Notes: a model not told the origin generated them from the letters alone. A DNA stretch of 64,000 nt from Lutispora saccharofermentans (GCF_024363565.1 NZ_JAJEKE010000003.1:124001-188000); one strand, 5' to 3'; positions 9,069 through 17,381 are shown, numbered from the stretch's first letter. Numbers and translations are program-made.

Positions 9069-9749
9069 ATGAAAAAAAAATTAGGTGCTATTACTATTGG
9101 TCAATCACCAAGAATCGATGTTATACCAGAGATGCTGCCATACTTGGGGGAAGATGTTGAGGTAATTCAGGCTGGAGCTTTGGATGGTCTGACATATGAG
9201 GAAATACTGCAATTTGAACCTGAAGAGAATGATTATGTATTGGTATCAAAGTTAAGAGATGGAAGAAGCGTAAGATTTGCTGAAAGATATATATTGCCAA
9301 GGCTGCAAAATTGTATTAATAAGCTAGAGGCTGAGGGCGCAGATGTGATTTTGTTTATTTGTACCGGTGTATTCCCTGATATATTTAAATCTTCAAAGCC
9401 TGTTTTGTACCCGCAGAAAATACTGCATGGAGTTGTTCCCAGACTGGTTGATAAGGGAAAGCTGGCAGTGATTACTCCTGATCAAGATCAGATAATTCAG
9501 AGCCAAAAGAAATGGAGTGAAGCTGGAGTTGAAGTAATTGTGGTAAAAGGTTCGCCCTATGCTGAGGAAGATGAGTTATCTGTAGCTATTGAGGAATTAA
9601 ATAAATATAATAGTATTGACATTATAGTGATGGATTGTATAGGCTATAATCAAGATATGAAAAGCAAAGTATCTATGGGAACCGGAAAGCCGGTTGTTCT
9701 TGCTAGAACTATGATAGCAAGGGTGCTGGGAGAAATGCTTAATCAATAA
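9069..9749 (+). CDS. AroM family protein
   Basis: A 226-aa AroM-like protein: the N-terminus GAITIGQSPRIDVIPEM and the internal FICTGVFPD segment are family hallmarks. The name comes from the aroLM region of E. coli, but no activity is known; the fold is related to Asp/Glu racemases, and a cysteine (ICTG) is kept. GCGGAGGTATAAT precedes the ATG at 9069; an upstream in-frame start would overlap DUF1177 and lacks a binding site. The 3' third is duplicated as a relic at 2537-2739. Pairing with DUF917 and a hydantoin-type racemase suggests that AroM acts on a related small molecule. Confidence 0.85.
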   Translation: MKKKLGAITIGQSPRIDVIPEMLPYLGEDVEVIQAGALDGLTYEEILQFEPEENDYVLVSKLRDGRSVRFAERYILPRLQNCINKLEAEGADVILFICTGVFPDIFKSSKPVLYPQKILHGVVPRLVDKGKLAVITPDQDQIIQSQKKWSEAGVEVIVVKGSPYAEEDELSVAIEELNKYNSIDIIVMDCIGYNQDMKSKVSMGTGKPVVLARTMIARVLGEMLNQ

Positions 9750-9762
9750 TGAGGTGATGATT

Positions 9763-10704
9763 ATGAGCAAAAAATCTGGTTATAGAATTGTGATCGAGGA
9801 TTGCATGGATGTCAAAAAAGATGAAACAGTATTAATATTGACAGATGATAAGAAGCTTGCAATTGGCAGTGCATTGTATGAGGAAGCAAAAGGATTTGCC
9901 AAAGAAGCCGTACTAATGGTAATGAAGCCTAGAAATGTCAGCGGTGAAGAGCCGCCAGAGGTTGTTGCTGAGGCCATGAGAAAGTTTGATGTGATCATAT
10001 GCCCAACTTCTACGTCAATTACACATACAAATGCAAAAATCAATGCAGTTAAAGCAGGAGCTAGATTGGCAAGTATGCCTGGAATAACAAACGAGATGTT
10101 TGAAGCAGGTGCGATTACTGCTGATTATAATGAGGTAGAAGCACTTACAATAAAGTTTACTGAACTTCTATCTAAAGCAAAAACGGCTAAGATTATAAAA
10201 GAAGGTCACATTCTTCAAATGTCATTAGAAAATAGAAAAGGAGTTCCTAGTACAGGAATATATAAAAACCCTGGTGAAGCAGGAAATCTTCCTTCCGGAG
10301 AAGCATATATAGCACCTGTTGAAGATTCTGCAAATGGCAGTATGATAATTGACGGCAGTATGGTGGGAGTTGGGAAGCTGAGTTCTCCGTTACACATAAA
10401 GGTCAAGGATGGGAAACTTGTGGAACTTGAAGGTGAAGATGCCCATAAGCTTCAAATACTCTTTGATAATGATAATAATGCTACCATAGGTGAGCTGGGA
10501 ATTGGTACAAATTCTGCAGCTAGGCTTACAGGGGTAATACTGGAAGATGAAAAAATATATGGAACTGTCCATATAGCTTTTGGCACTAATATATCCTTTG
10601 GCGGAATCAACAAAGCGAATTGCCACCTTGATGGGATTATAATCAATCCAACCTTATATTTAGATGATCAACTTGTGTTAGATAAAGGAAAGGTATTAAT
10701 ATAA
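9763..10704 (+). CDS. M29-type aminopeptidase (AmpS/aminopeptidase T-like)
   Basis: A 313-aa protein resembling the C-terminal catalytic part of the M29 metallo-aminopeptidases. The segment around residues 175-300 carries GEAYIAPVEDSANG, IGELGIGTNSAA, GTVHIAFGTN and ANCHLDGI, matching the metal-ligand region. It is shorter than classical M29 enzymes (about 400 aa), as in several small clostridial relatives. The ATG at 9763 follows GAGGTGATGATT; an alternative GTG at 9754 overlaps that site. It is 13 bp after AroM. In this operon it may open an amide bond of an imported peptide-like compound. Confidence 0.82.
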   Translation: MSKKSGYRIVIEDCMDVKKDETVLILTDDKKLAIGSALYEEAKGFAKEAVLMVMKPRNVSGEEPPEVVAEAMRKFDVIICPTSTSITHTNAKINAVKAGARLASMPGITNEMFEAGAITADYNEVEALTIKFTELLSKAKTAKIIKEGHILQMSLENRKGVPSTGIYKNPGEAGNLPSGEAYIAPVEDSANGSMIIDGSMVGVGKLSSPLHIKVKDGKLVELEGEDAHKLQILFDNDNNATIGELGIGTNSAARLTGVILEDEKIYGTVHIAFGTNISFGGINKANCHLDGIIINPTLYLDDQLVLDKGKVLI

Positions 10705-10719
10705 TTCAGGAGTGGTTTA

Positions 10720-11565
10720 ATGAAGAAGATACAAATTACACTAACTGTAGAAGAAGGCAAAGAAATAATTGCTTTAGGCATGTTAAACCATCCGGTATTA
10801 ATTAATACAATGAAAAACGGGAAGATGCTATTTAAAGGTGGAACTACTGTCTCTAAAATTACTGAAAAGTTGTTAGGAGTGCCGCTAAGGATAAGCGGCA
10901 GGATAACTTCACGAGGGACAGTGTCTACTAAGGATATAATTAAAGGGCCTCACTCCATCATTTATTATAAAGGACAGTGGACTAATATAGATGAAACAAT
11001 AGTAGGTGAGGTTTTAAAGTTTACTGATAAAGACCTTATAATATGTGGGGCAAATGCATTTGATAATAATGGGAATGCAGCAATCATGGCTGGCAGCCCA
11101 GGCGGAGGGGCTGTTGGACAATCTTTGAGTTCTTGGTATACAGAAGGTGCAAAAGTAATAATCCCTGTAGGCATAGAAAAAATAATTCCAGGCGATTTAA
11201 ACGAGATCATAAAAAGAACCGGCAGAAATGGGAAATCTCTATCTTGGGGGATGTCAGTAGGTTTGATGCCATTAAAAGGAGAATTATTTACTGAAATAGA
11301 AGCTATCAAAATATTAGCGAATGTTGATTGTTTTCCAATAGGTGCTGGTGGGCTAGGGGAGGCACACGGAAGTTCTACGCTGGAAATCTTAGCTCCAACA
11401 AATGAGGAATATGAAAAGATAGTTAAAATATTAAAGGAAGTTAAATCAAGGGATATAGAAGTCGGAGGTATAAAAGATTCTCTTGTAGAATGTGAAGCAA
11501 TATGCAATAACTGCATCAGACATATAGGATGTGGATACAAGTCTAAGAAATTGCAGCTAATGTGA
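10720..11565 (+). CDS. Conserved operon protein of unknown function, C-terminal Cys cluster
   Basis: A 281-aa protein that I do not recognise with confidence. It contains glycine-rich stretches (AGSPGGGAVGQSL, about residue 124; PIGAGGLGEAHGSS, about 207) and ends with a cysteine-rich segment, CEAICNNCIRHIGC (about 258-271), which could hold a metal or Fe-S cluster. No signal peptide or membrane segment is visible. It is the last gene of the operon, 15 bp after the aminopeptidase, with an AGGAGTGGTTTA leader, and is followed directly by a strong terminator. Intact frame and tight spacing say it belongs to the same pathway; its reaction cannot be read from the sequence. Confidence 0.75.
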   Translation: MKKIQITLTVEEGKEIIALGMLNHPVLINTMKNGKMLFKGGTTVSKITEKLLGVPLRISGRITSRGTVSTKDIIKGPHSIIYYKGQWTNIDETIVGEVLKFTDKDLIICGANAFDNNGNAAIMAGSPGGGAVGQSLSSWYTEGAKVIIPVGIEKIIPGDLNEIIKRTGRNGKSLSWGMSVGLMPLKGELFTEIEAIKILANVDCFPIGAGGLGEAHGSSTLEILAPTNEEYEKIVKILKEVKSRDIEVGGIKDSLVECEAICNNCIRHIGCGYKSKKLQLM

Positions 11566-11584
11566 ATAATTCCATGAGTTAGTG

Positions 11585-11618
11585 AAAAGCTCCTTTCTGG
11601 CAACAGAAAGGAGCTTTT
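11585..11618 (+). terminator. Rho-independent terminator of the OPT-DUF917 operon
   Basis: A perfect 15-bp stem (AAAAGCTCCTTTCTG with its complement) around the tetraloop GCAA ends in TTTT. It starts 20 bp after the last operon gene. The right arm is also present at the left relic (about 2842-2852), marking where the internal deletion of the lost copy ended. Confidence 0.9.
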
Positions 11619-11663
11619 ATTGGTAACCTAATGTGTTAGATAAGGAACATTTTGAACAAATGA

Positions 11664-11855
11664 GTGATAGATAAAGGACTCATAAGCAGGGTTATGAAAG
11701 AAGATCCTAAAGATTTGACGGATAACTTCGTTGAAATATATGGAGGTTATTTTGCCGCTGAGGCAATCATGGGTTCAGAGGATCTTGAGGCACAATTAAT
11801 GCTTCGTAAATTCAAAAGTAAAGCATATGAACATATGAAAATGAGAAGGAGGTAA
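11664..11855 (+). CDS. Small ORF or gene remnant of unknown function
   Basis: A 63-codon frame beginning GTG and ending with a basic tail (YEHMKMRRR). It has no convincing ribosome binding site and I do not recognise it. Its first 13 codons lie inside the tail that is repeated at 2842-2937, where the frame ends after a few further codons. It stops 2 bp before the start of the broken zinc-finger gene, whose ribosome binding site overlaps its end, so it may be the 3' remnant of a gene that was once co-transcribed with it. Confidence 0.3.
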   Translation: MIDKGLISRVMKEDPKDLTDNFVEIYGGYFAAEAIMGSEDLEAQLMLRKFKSKAYEHMKMRRR

Positions 11856-11857
11856 CT

Positions 11858-12372
11858 ATGAATAGGGAAAATAAAAGAATCAAGTGCTATTATTGCGGCG
11901 ATGTTTTCGGCAAAGTCGCCATTAAGAGGCATTTGGAGAAATGTAAGGTTAGGGAAGAAAAGAAGAAACCGGGAGAAGAGAAGTACTTTTGGATACAAGT
12001 TTAGAGTTATTATCAGAAAGAATATTGCATGTATTTGGACATATCCGCCAATGCCTCTCTGAAGGACTTGAATTTGTACACGAATATGATTTTGGTTCTA
12101 CAACTGTATTAAAGTTAAAGGTACTGGCTATTCATACAGGAGCTAAACGAAAAGAAAAAGTAATATTAATGGCTCGGAATCTGCCGCCTGTCTTTGCTTG
12201 CGTGGAATGCGGGAAACAGGCAACACAATTATGCGGTTGTTGTATTTACGAAGAAGAAGCATTTTATTGTGATGAATGCGGCGCAGAACATGAATGCGGG
12301 GAGGATATGATGCTTCCTGTGGTAAATTCTCCTAGGATGGGGGTATGTGGGTATTGCGGTGAAGATGCGTGA
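11858..12372 (+). pseudogene. IS1096-passenger TnpR-like (PRiA4_ORF3) gene, internally deleted and frameshifted
   Basis: The start (AAGGAGGTAACT before ATG 11858) encodes a zinc-finger-like CYYCGDVFGKVAIKRHLEKC, but this frame ends at about 12004. A second frame (11989-12372) then continues with EYDFGSTTVLKLKVL, two CxxC pairs (CVECGK, CDECGAEHEC) and the typical ending LLPVVNSPRMGVCGYCG. Both pieces belong to one protein type associated with mobile elements and plasmids. The middle, which normally carries the LRDIWLECCGHLS-type region, is missing. I read this as one broken gene rather than two small ones. Confidence 0.7.
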
Positions 12373-12385
12373 TTAATACCACACA

Positions 12386-12583
12386 TCTAACGAACTTAAG
12401 AGAAGAAAGGAAATACAATTACTTCTTCCTCTTTTTTTGCAAAGCAAAGACATTGCAGATTTAGCTTTAGTAGTTGATAAAGCTGAATATTCATATATAG
12501 GAAAGACGATTTTAACATTAGAATGGGCTTATGTAAATTCTCGAAGAATTGTAAGACCTGATGTCGATTGGTTAAAAATATAA
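12386..12583 (+). pseudogene. Unidentified coding remnant
   Basis: A frame of about 65 codons without a start codon reads smoothly as protein (KEIQLLLPLFLQSKDIADLA ... TILTLEWAYVNSRRIV) and ends at TAA 12581-12583. It follows the broken zinc-finger gene by 14 bp. I could not assign it to a family. It is best seen as debris in a decayed 1.3-kb segment between the OPT operon and the UroD-like gene. Confidence 0.3.
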
Positions 12584-12716
12584 AACCGTGTTGACTTACT
12601 TATTGAAATTAGATATACTAATATCACATACTATAAAACATTTATTTTTACTATATTTAAAAAGTAATTTAGCAAAGTTTAGATTTACAAAGTATTACTA
12701 AGACTATATAAGAATT

Positions 12717-12743
12717 AAGGACTACCTAATGGTAGTCCTTATT
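12717..12743 (+). terminator. Short stem-loop terminator
   Basis: AAGGACTACC, loop TAAT, GGTAGTCCTT, then ATTATTTA. It closes the decayed segment. The remaining bases to 12906 hold only short frames in a more GC-rich stretch (12800-12890), which I could not identify. Confidence 0.6.
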
Positions 12744-12906
12744 ATTTATAAAGCGTCTAATAAGTCAGTAGTGCCGGAAAGCATGAACTATGTGGCACTG
12801 ACAGCGTTGGTCACGCCGAGGAGATATCGGGAGGACGCGCCTTTGCTATTGAAAACGGCTGCTATGTGACCCACCCGCCCAGTACGGAGTGAAGCCGAAA
12901 TTCCAG

Positions 12907-13617
12907 TTAAAATGAAAAATCTTCTACAGTTTTTCTAAAAACCTTAAGTTCTTCATCATGAGTTCTTATGGAAAGAGAGCAATCTGGTGTAAATATAAAT
13001 GGGATTGATTTGTTTTTCTCTAAAGTTTCTCTGGATTTTATATATATAGTTTCAGTTGCACCTGTTCCAAATAGTCTTTCATCTAATCCGCCCATGGGAG
13101 TCTTGTCTTTAATCCACTTTTTGCAATCATCTATTTGTGGATTGCCTGGAGCACTGGGAGCCCAATGAATAGAACTAATAGGATAATCTACAAAACGTTG
13201 CGGATTGCTGAATATGCCGCAAGTATGAAGGAGAACCATATGATCATTAACATTCTTAAGTACCATAATATCATAGGGTTCAACAAATTCTTTCCACTCA
13301 TCCATAGTAAGATATCCTTCTCTAGCAAAGCCTATTATCGCATAAAACAATCCATCAGCACCAGACTCAATTACTTTAGCTGCATAATCTCCAATTGTTA
13401 AAGCGATTGCTTCAAGAGCTTTGTGTACCGCTTCCTTGTCTTTTTTTATAAAGTCCCAATCATATTTGTTTTGAAAATCCAGCATTGCTTCTGCTAAATC
13501 CTTTGTATTATGCTCTTTTTCAACAAAATGCCTCCATGATGAAATTGGTGGTCTATCAGGAAGTTCACCTCGTAGTACAGCTTCTAGTCGTTCTCTTTTT
13601 GTCCAAATTTTTTCCAT
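12907..13617 (-). CDS. UroD/methyltransferase-like protein, shortened (probable internal deletion)
   Basis: A 236-aa protein of the uroporphyrinogen decarboxylase-like superfamily, which includes corrinoid methyltransferases. It starts like the family (RERLEAVLRGELPDRPPISSWRHF) and ends like it (LLHTCGIFSNPQRFVDYPISSIHW, then MGGLDERLFGTG). After DWDFIK at about residue 59 it jumps to KEAVHKALEAI, skipping about 90-100 residues that full-length relatives (about 340 aa) have there. The frame stays open across the gap. It may be a decaying gene or a shortened variant; function is doubtful. The ATG at 13617 follows GGGTGAT; a GTG five codons earlier overlaps that site. Confidence 0.7.
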   Translation of the reverse strand: MEKIWTKRERLEAVLRGELPDRPPISSWRHFVEKEHNTKDLAEAMLDFQNKYDWDFIKKDKEAVHKALEAIALTIGDYAAKVIESGADGLFYAIIGFAREGYLTMDEWKEFVEPYDIMVLKNVNDHMVLLHTCGIFSNPQRFVDYPISSIHWAPSAPGNPQIDDCKKWIKDKTPMGGLDERLFGTGATETIYIKSRETLEKNKSIPFIFTPDCSLSIRTHDEELKVFRKTVEDFSF

Positions 13618-13696
13618 TGTATTATATATCACCCTTTTATCTTTTTAATTTCACTAAGTATAATGAATGGCTAATACTTATTTTGCTGAATGATTT

Positions 13697-15106
13697 TTAA
13701 AACGGTCCATAATTAATTGCAATAGCTATCCAAACAAAAATTATTTGAAATACGAATAGTATACCAAACAGAGGAACATACCATTTGTAGTATTTTTCCA
13801 GAGGGACTTTAGCTATAGCACATGCTATAAGAACTAACATCGGCCATAAGTTATTTGAGTACCCATCACCAAAATGAAATATCAAGGTGGTAATCTGTCT
13901 ATTCATCCCTATTAAATCAGATATAGGAGCGAGTATGGGCATAGTAACTGCTGCTTGTCCGCTGGCAGATGGAATAAAGAAGTTAAGCAAAGTCTGAAAA
14001 ATTAGCATGATAACACTGCTAATATACAAGTTAAATTTACCAAGTACAGATGTTACGCTATGAATAATAGTATCAATAATATGACCGTTTTCAAAAATAA
14101 CTACGCTTGCTCTGCCAAAACCAACTATAATGGCAGGCAATGCACCTCTTTGAAGGCCTTCTACAAAAGAGTTTGAAATGGTATTTAAAGGTAGACGATT
14201 GATCAATCCGATTATGATACCTAGAGCTAAGAATATTGCAGAAATTTGATCAAGTCCCCATTTGAGCTTTGTAAGGCCGTATACTAATAGTAAAATACCT
14301 AATAAGAATATAAACAAAGAAACTTTACGCGGACTTGTCATTTCCGTATTGAGACGTTCTTCATCAACACTGAAAGAGTCAAATTTTATATCGGCTAATA
14401 AACTCTTAGACGGATCTTTTTTAATTTTTCTTGCGTACCATAAAACATAAGCAATTGTTACTGCCGACATAACAACTAAAACAACAATTCTATATCCTAA
14501 TCCTGAAAACATTGGCAAACCAGTAACTGAATGAGCAACACCAATACTATAAGGATTAATTGTTCCAGAGGCATATCCTGTACCTATAATAGTAAAAGTC
14601 ATACCTATTGCAACTAAGGCATCAAAACCCATACTATTACATAATAGAACAAACATGGGTATGAAAGGAAATACTTGTGAGTGAGAAAAAGTTCCAGTGG
14701 ATGACCAAGCTGCAAAGAATATCATAATAAGCGCCATAACAAAATATACTGATTTTTCACTTTTGCCCATTTTACGAATTGATGCAGCCATGGCAGCATC
14801 AATGCTTCCTGTTTTTTCTATAATGGCTATTGCACCAAATGTAATAAATACTAAGAAAGTAATTCCTGCTCCGCCTGTAAGTCCTTTAGGTATTGCTAAT
14901 AACATTGAAAAAGGGCCAACTGGGGTTTTAGCGATATACTTGAAAGAATCTGGATCTACTAAAGTTCTTCCTGTAGCTTTATCTACTACTTTGTCGTATT
15001 GACCTGCTGGGATAATCCATGTCATAAGAGCAGCAACGATAATAACTATAAATACAATTACTAACATATTCGGAAATGCTCTTTTTTGTCTTAAGTTTTT
15101 CTCCAT
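13697..15106 (-). CDS. YfcC/DcuC-family carrier (C4-dicarboxylate or amino acid transport)
   Basis: A 469-aa membrane protein with about 11-12 hydrophobic segments. It starts with a basic cytoplasmic tail and MTWIIPAGQYDKVVDKATGR, and contains ITFGAIAIIEKTGSIDAAM, SSTGTFSHSQVFPFIP and NFFIPSASGQAAVTMPI, the pattern of the YfcC-type branch of the anaerobic C4-dicarboxylate carrier family. Substrates of this branch are poorly known and may be amino acids or acyl-amino acids. It lies between the AbgB-like hydrolase (118 bp upstream) and the UroD-like gene, all on the same strand. By analogy with AbgT-AbgB I infer that it imports the hydrolase's substrate. Confidence 0.88.
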   Translation of the reverse strand: MEKNLRQKRAFPNMLVIVFIVIIVAALMTWIIPAGQYDKVVDKATGRTLVDPDSFKYIAKTPVGPFSMLLAIPKGLTGGAGITFLVFITFGAIAIIEKTGSIDAAMAASIRKMGKSEKSVYFVMALIMIFFAAWSSTGTFSHSQVFPFIPMFVLLCNSMGFDALVAIGMTFTIIGTGYASGTINPYSIGVAHSVTGLPMFSGLGYRIVVLVVMSAVTIAYVLWYARKIKKDPSKSLLADIKFDSFSVDEERLNTEMTSPRKVSLFIFLLGILLLVYGLTKLKWGLDQISAIFLALGIIIGLINRLPLNTISNSFVEGLQRGALPAIIVGFGRASVVIFENGHIIDTIIHSVTSVLGKFNLYISSVIMLIFQTLLNFFIPSASGQAAVTMPILAPISDLIGMNRQITTLIFHFGDGYSNNLWPMLVLIACAIAKVPLEKYYKWYVPLFGILFVFQIIFVWIAIAINYGPF

Positions 15107-15224
15107 ATTTATCCTATCCTTTCTATTATTTATTTTATAATATATCTGCTGGAAGAATACAAACTCCCCCCTTTCAGTTCTTTCAATAGATATATTATAG
15201 TTAATACTTAAGATTATTTAGCTT

Positions 15225-16616
15225 TTATCTCAGATCTTCTGGTATAGCAGATTCATAACGCTTACCTTCTGTTTTCAAATTAAATTCTTTTTTTGCTTTT
15301 TCTAATATACTAGGGTTTATTAATAGCTTGTACCCAGTTAGTGCAAAGGTTTTAGCTGCTGCAAGTACACCTTTATGAGCAAGACTTGATCCACTGCATG
15401 CTGTTTTTACCCAAGTGTGTGCCTGAGTCCCCATAACAGATGTGGCATATCTGAACTGTGCTAATGGTGCTATTTGGCTTACATCCCCGACATCTGATGA
15501 TCCTGCCATTACAAGCCCTCTTTCAGGAAAGCCATTGTATACAAAATCATGCAGGCCAATTTCAAAATTCTCTCTTCTAATCCCATACTTTTGAGATATT
15601 ATATCTATAGAGCTATCTGATATATTTTTCATCATCCCTTTAGCAAATTGTCTATCCTCTTCATCCCAAGCCGGAGCTCCTATCTCTAACATAGCCTCGA
15701 GAAGAACTTCTTCTAAAACTGTATTGGGCAATATTTCGCGGCAAGCACTTATTAATTCTACATCAAAAGTTGTTTCAGTCATAAGAGCAGCCCCTTTTGC
15801 AATGTTTAATAGTCTTTCATACAATTCTGTAACTTGATGCTTCTTAGGTGAACGAATTGCATATTGCACTTCAGCAAATTCTGGAATAATACTAACTGCA
15901 TCGCCGCCTTTAGTAATTATGTAATGAATTTTTGCGTCACTAATCATATGCTCCCTAAGATAATTAGCTCCTACGTTCATTAACTCCACAGCATCTAAAG
16001 CACTCCTTCCATCATAAGGTGCTATAGCAGCGTGAGAAGATTTCCCATGAAATTTAAATTTAAGTCCTAGGAAGGAATTCGTACTGTACGATACAACACA
16101 ATTAATATCTCCAGAATGCCAAGTCAAAATAACATCGCTATTATTGAAAACTCCTGCTGATGCCATATTTTGTTTTGCAAAAGGTCCTTCTTCGGCAGGA
16201 CAGCCATAAAATACTATAGTCCCTGGTATATTCTTTTTTATCATTTCTTCCTTTAGTCCTATAACTCCACCAAGAACTCCTGCCGCAATAGAATTATGTC
16301 CACAGCCATGACCTGGTCCACCCTTTGTTATCGGCTCCTTATATGTTTTTACTTTTTGGGAAAGGCCAGGTAATGCATCGTATTCTGCCAAAACTCCTAT
16401 CTCAGGCTTTCCAACCCCAAATTTTGCTACAAAAGCAGTGTCGATTCCAGCGACAGGTTTTTCTACTTTAAATCCATTTTCCGTAAGGATGTTTGCTAAA
16501 TATGCTGATGTTTTATACTCTTCTAAACTAATTCCTGAGTACTGCCATATTATGTCATTTGCCTCAATAATTAAGTCTTTATTTTCTTCAATCCATTTGA
16601 ATCCATGATATATCAT
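15225..16616 (-). CDS. M20 family amidohydrolase, AbgB-like (p-aminobenzoyl-glutamate hydrolase subunit B type)
   Basis: A 463-aa cytosolic metallo-amidohydrolase. Metal-binding motifs are LAEYDALPGL (about residue 78), GPGHGCGHNS (about 102), PAEEGPFAKQ (about 140) and the late SSDVGDVSQIAP region. A dimerisation domain is inserted around SSHAAIAPYDGRSALDAVEL. Overall it matches AbgB, which releases p-aminobenzoate from folate breakdown products, though relatives cleave other N-acyl amino acids. An AAGGAGGAAAATTGT leader marks the ATG at 16616. It is divergent from a MarR regulator and shares with it a palindromic operator, so expression is probably controlled by that regulator. Confidence 0.9.
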   Translation of the reverse strand: MIYHGFKWIEENKDLIIEANDIIWQYSGISLEEYKTSAYLANILTENGFKVEKPVAGIDTAFVAKFGVGKPEIGVLAEYDALPGLSQKVKTYKEPITKGGPGHGCGHNSIAAGVLGGVIGLKEEMIKKNIPGTIVFYGCPAEEGPFAKQNMASAGVFNNSDVILTWHSGDINCVVSYSTNSFLGLKFKFHGKSSHAAIAPYDGRSALDAVELMNVGANYLREHMISDAKIHYIITKGGDAVSIIPEFAEVQYAIRSPKKHQVTELYERLLNIAKGAALMTETTFDVELISACREILPNTVLEEVLLEAMLEIGAPAWDEEDRQFAKGMMKNISDSSIDIISQKYGIRRENFEIGLHDFVYNGFPERGLVMAGSSDVGDVSQIAPLAQFRYATSVMGTQAHTWVKTACSGSSLAHKGVLAAAKTFALTGYKLLINPSILEKAKKEFNLKTEGKRYESAIPEDLR

Positions 16617-16717
16617 ACAATTTTCCTCCTTGTGATTTTATTTTTGAAATTAAGTATCAAATATATTGTGTAAATTCTATAATGCTCTATTTAAGAAAGT
16701 AGGAAAATACCTAAAAG

Positions 16718-16743
16718 AATATACTTGATTTTTCAAGTATATT
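16718..16743. promoter_or_regulatory. Palindromic operator between abgB-like and marR-like genes
   Basis: AATATACTTGA, TTTT, TCAAGTATATT: 11-bp perfect arms with a 4-nt spacer, in the 225-bp space between divergent genes. Size, symmetry and position next to a MarR-family gene make it the likely binding site of that regulator. Confidence 0.7.
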
Positions 16744-16841
16744 AATAAAAAATATGTTTGCTTAATAATATTAAATACCTAGCAGTTTTATAAAATTATG
16801 TTATCCATGTCAAGTAAAATAAATTTTTTAGGGGGCTAATT

Positions 16842-17288
16842 ATGAACTATAATCTATCAAAAGAAATTATTGCTAAAATAACATCTATATATAGGGCAAT
16901 AACATATATAAATAAAGTTAGACTGCAAAACGAAAAATACCAAGGTAATCAATTGCCTTTTATTACTAGAATTCATGATAATCCTGGAATATCACAGGAA
17001 GAACTTTCTGTATTGTTAAAAATAGATAGAACTACTATTTCAAAAGCCATAAAAAAACTAGAAGACCAAGGAGCAGTTATCAGAAAAAAACCCCGTGATG
17101 ATAAAAGAGTATGGCAATTATATGTATCTGATGAGCTGTTAAATGATTATCAGGACATTATTGATTATCTTAGATATTTATATTCCATAACAAATTGTCT
17201 TACAAAAGAAGAAATGGAAGTTTTATATATGTTACTTAACAAGGTTGAAAAAGAAGCAAGTATAATGTGGAGTAGATTTTCGGATTAA
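16842..17288 (+). CDS. MarR family transcriptional regulator
   Basis: A 148-aa winged-helix regulator. The DNA-binding part (about residues 43-105) reads NPGISQEELSVLLKIDRTTI followed by a basic wing, RKKPRDDKRVWQLY; flanking helices would form the dimer interface. It is transcribed away from the AbgB-like gene and its upstream region carries the 26-bp inverted repeat at 16718-16743, which fits autoregulation and control of the hydrolase and carrier. A GGGGG sequence 7 nt before the ATG serves as ribosome binding site. Ligand unknown. Confidence 0.9.
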   Translation: MNYNLSKEIIAKITSIYRAITYINKVRLQNEKYQGNQLPFITRIHDNPGISQEELSVLLKIDRTTISKAIKKLEDQGAVIRKKPRDDKRVWQLYVSDELLNDYQDIIDYLRYLYSITNCLTKEEMEVLYMLLNKVEKEASIMWSRFSD

Positions 17289-17381
17289 ACTAGTAAAATA
17301 TCTCATTTTAAGATAGACGATAATGACTTTAAGAGCATCAAATAATAAAAAACCTATATTGATCTCATGTATCACATTCAC

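Noticed and set aside
12780-12900. Short frames in a GC-richer stretch before the UroD-like gene
   Set aside because: Two overlapping frames of about 28-33 codons read smoothly but match nothing I recognise and lack start signals; too little to call a gene fragment.
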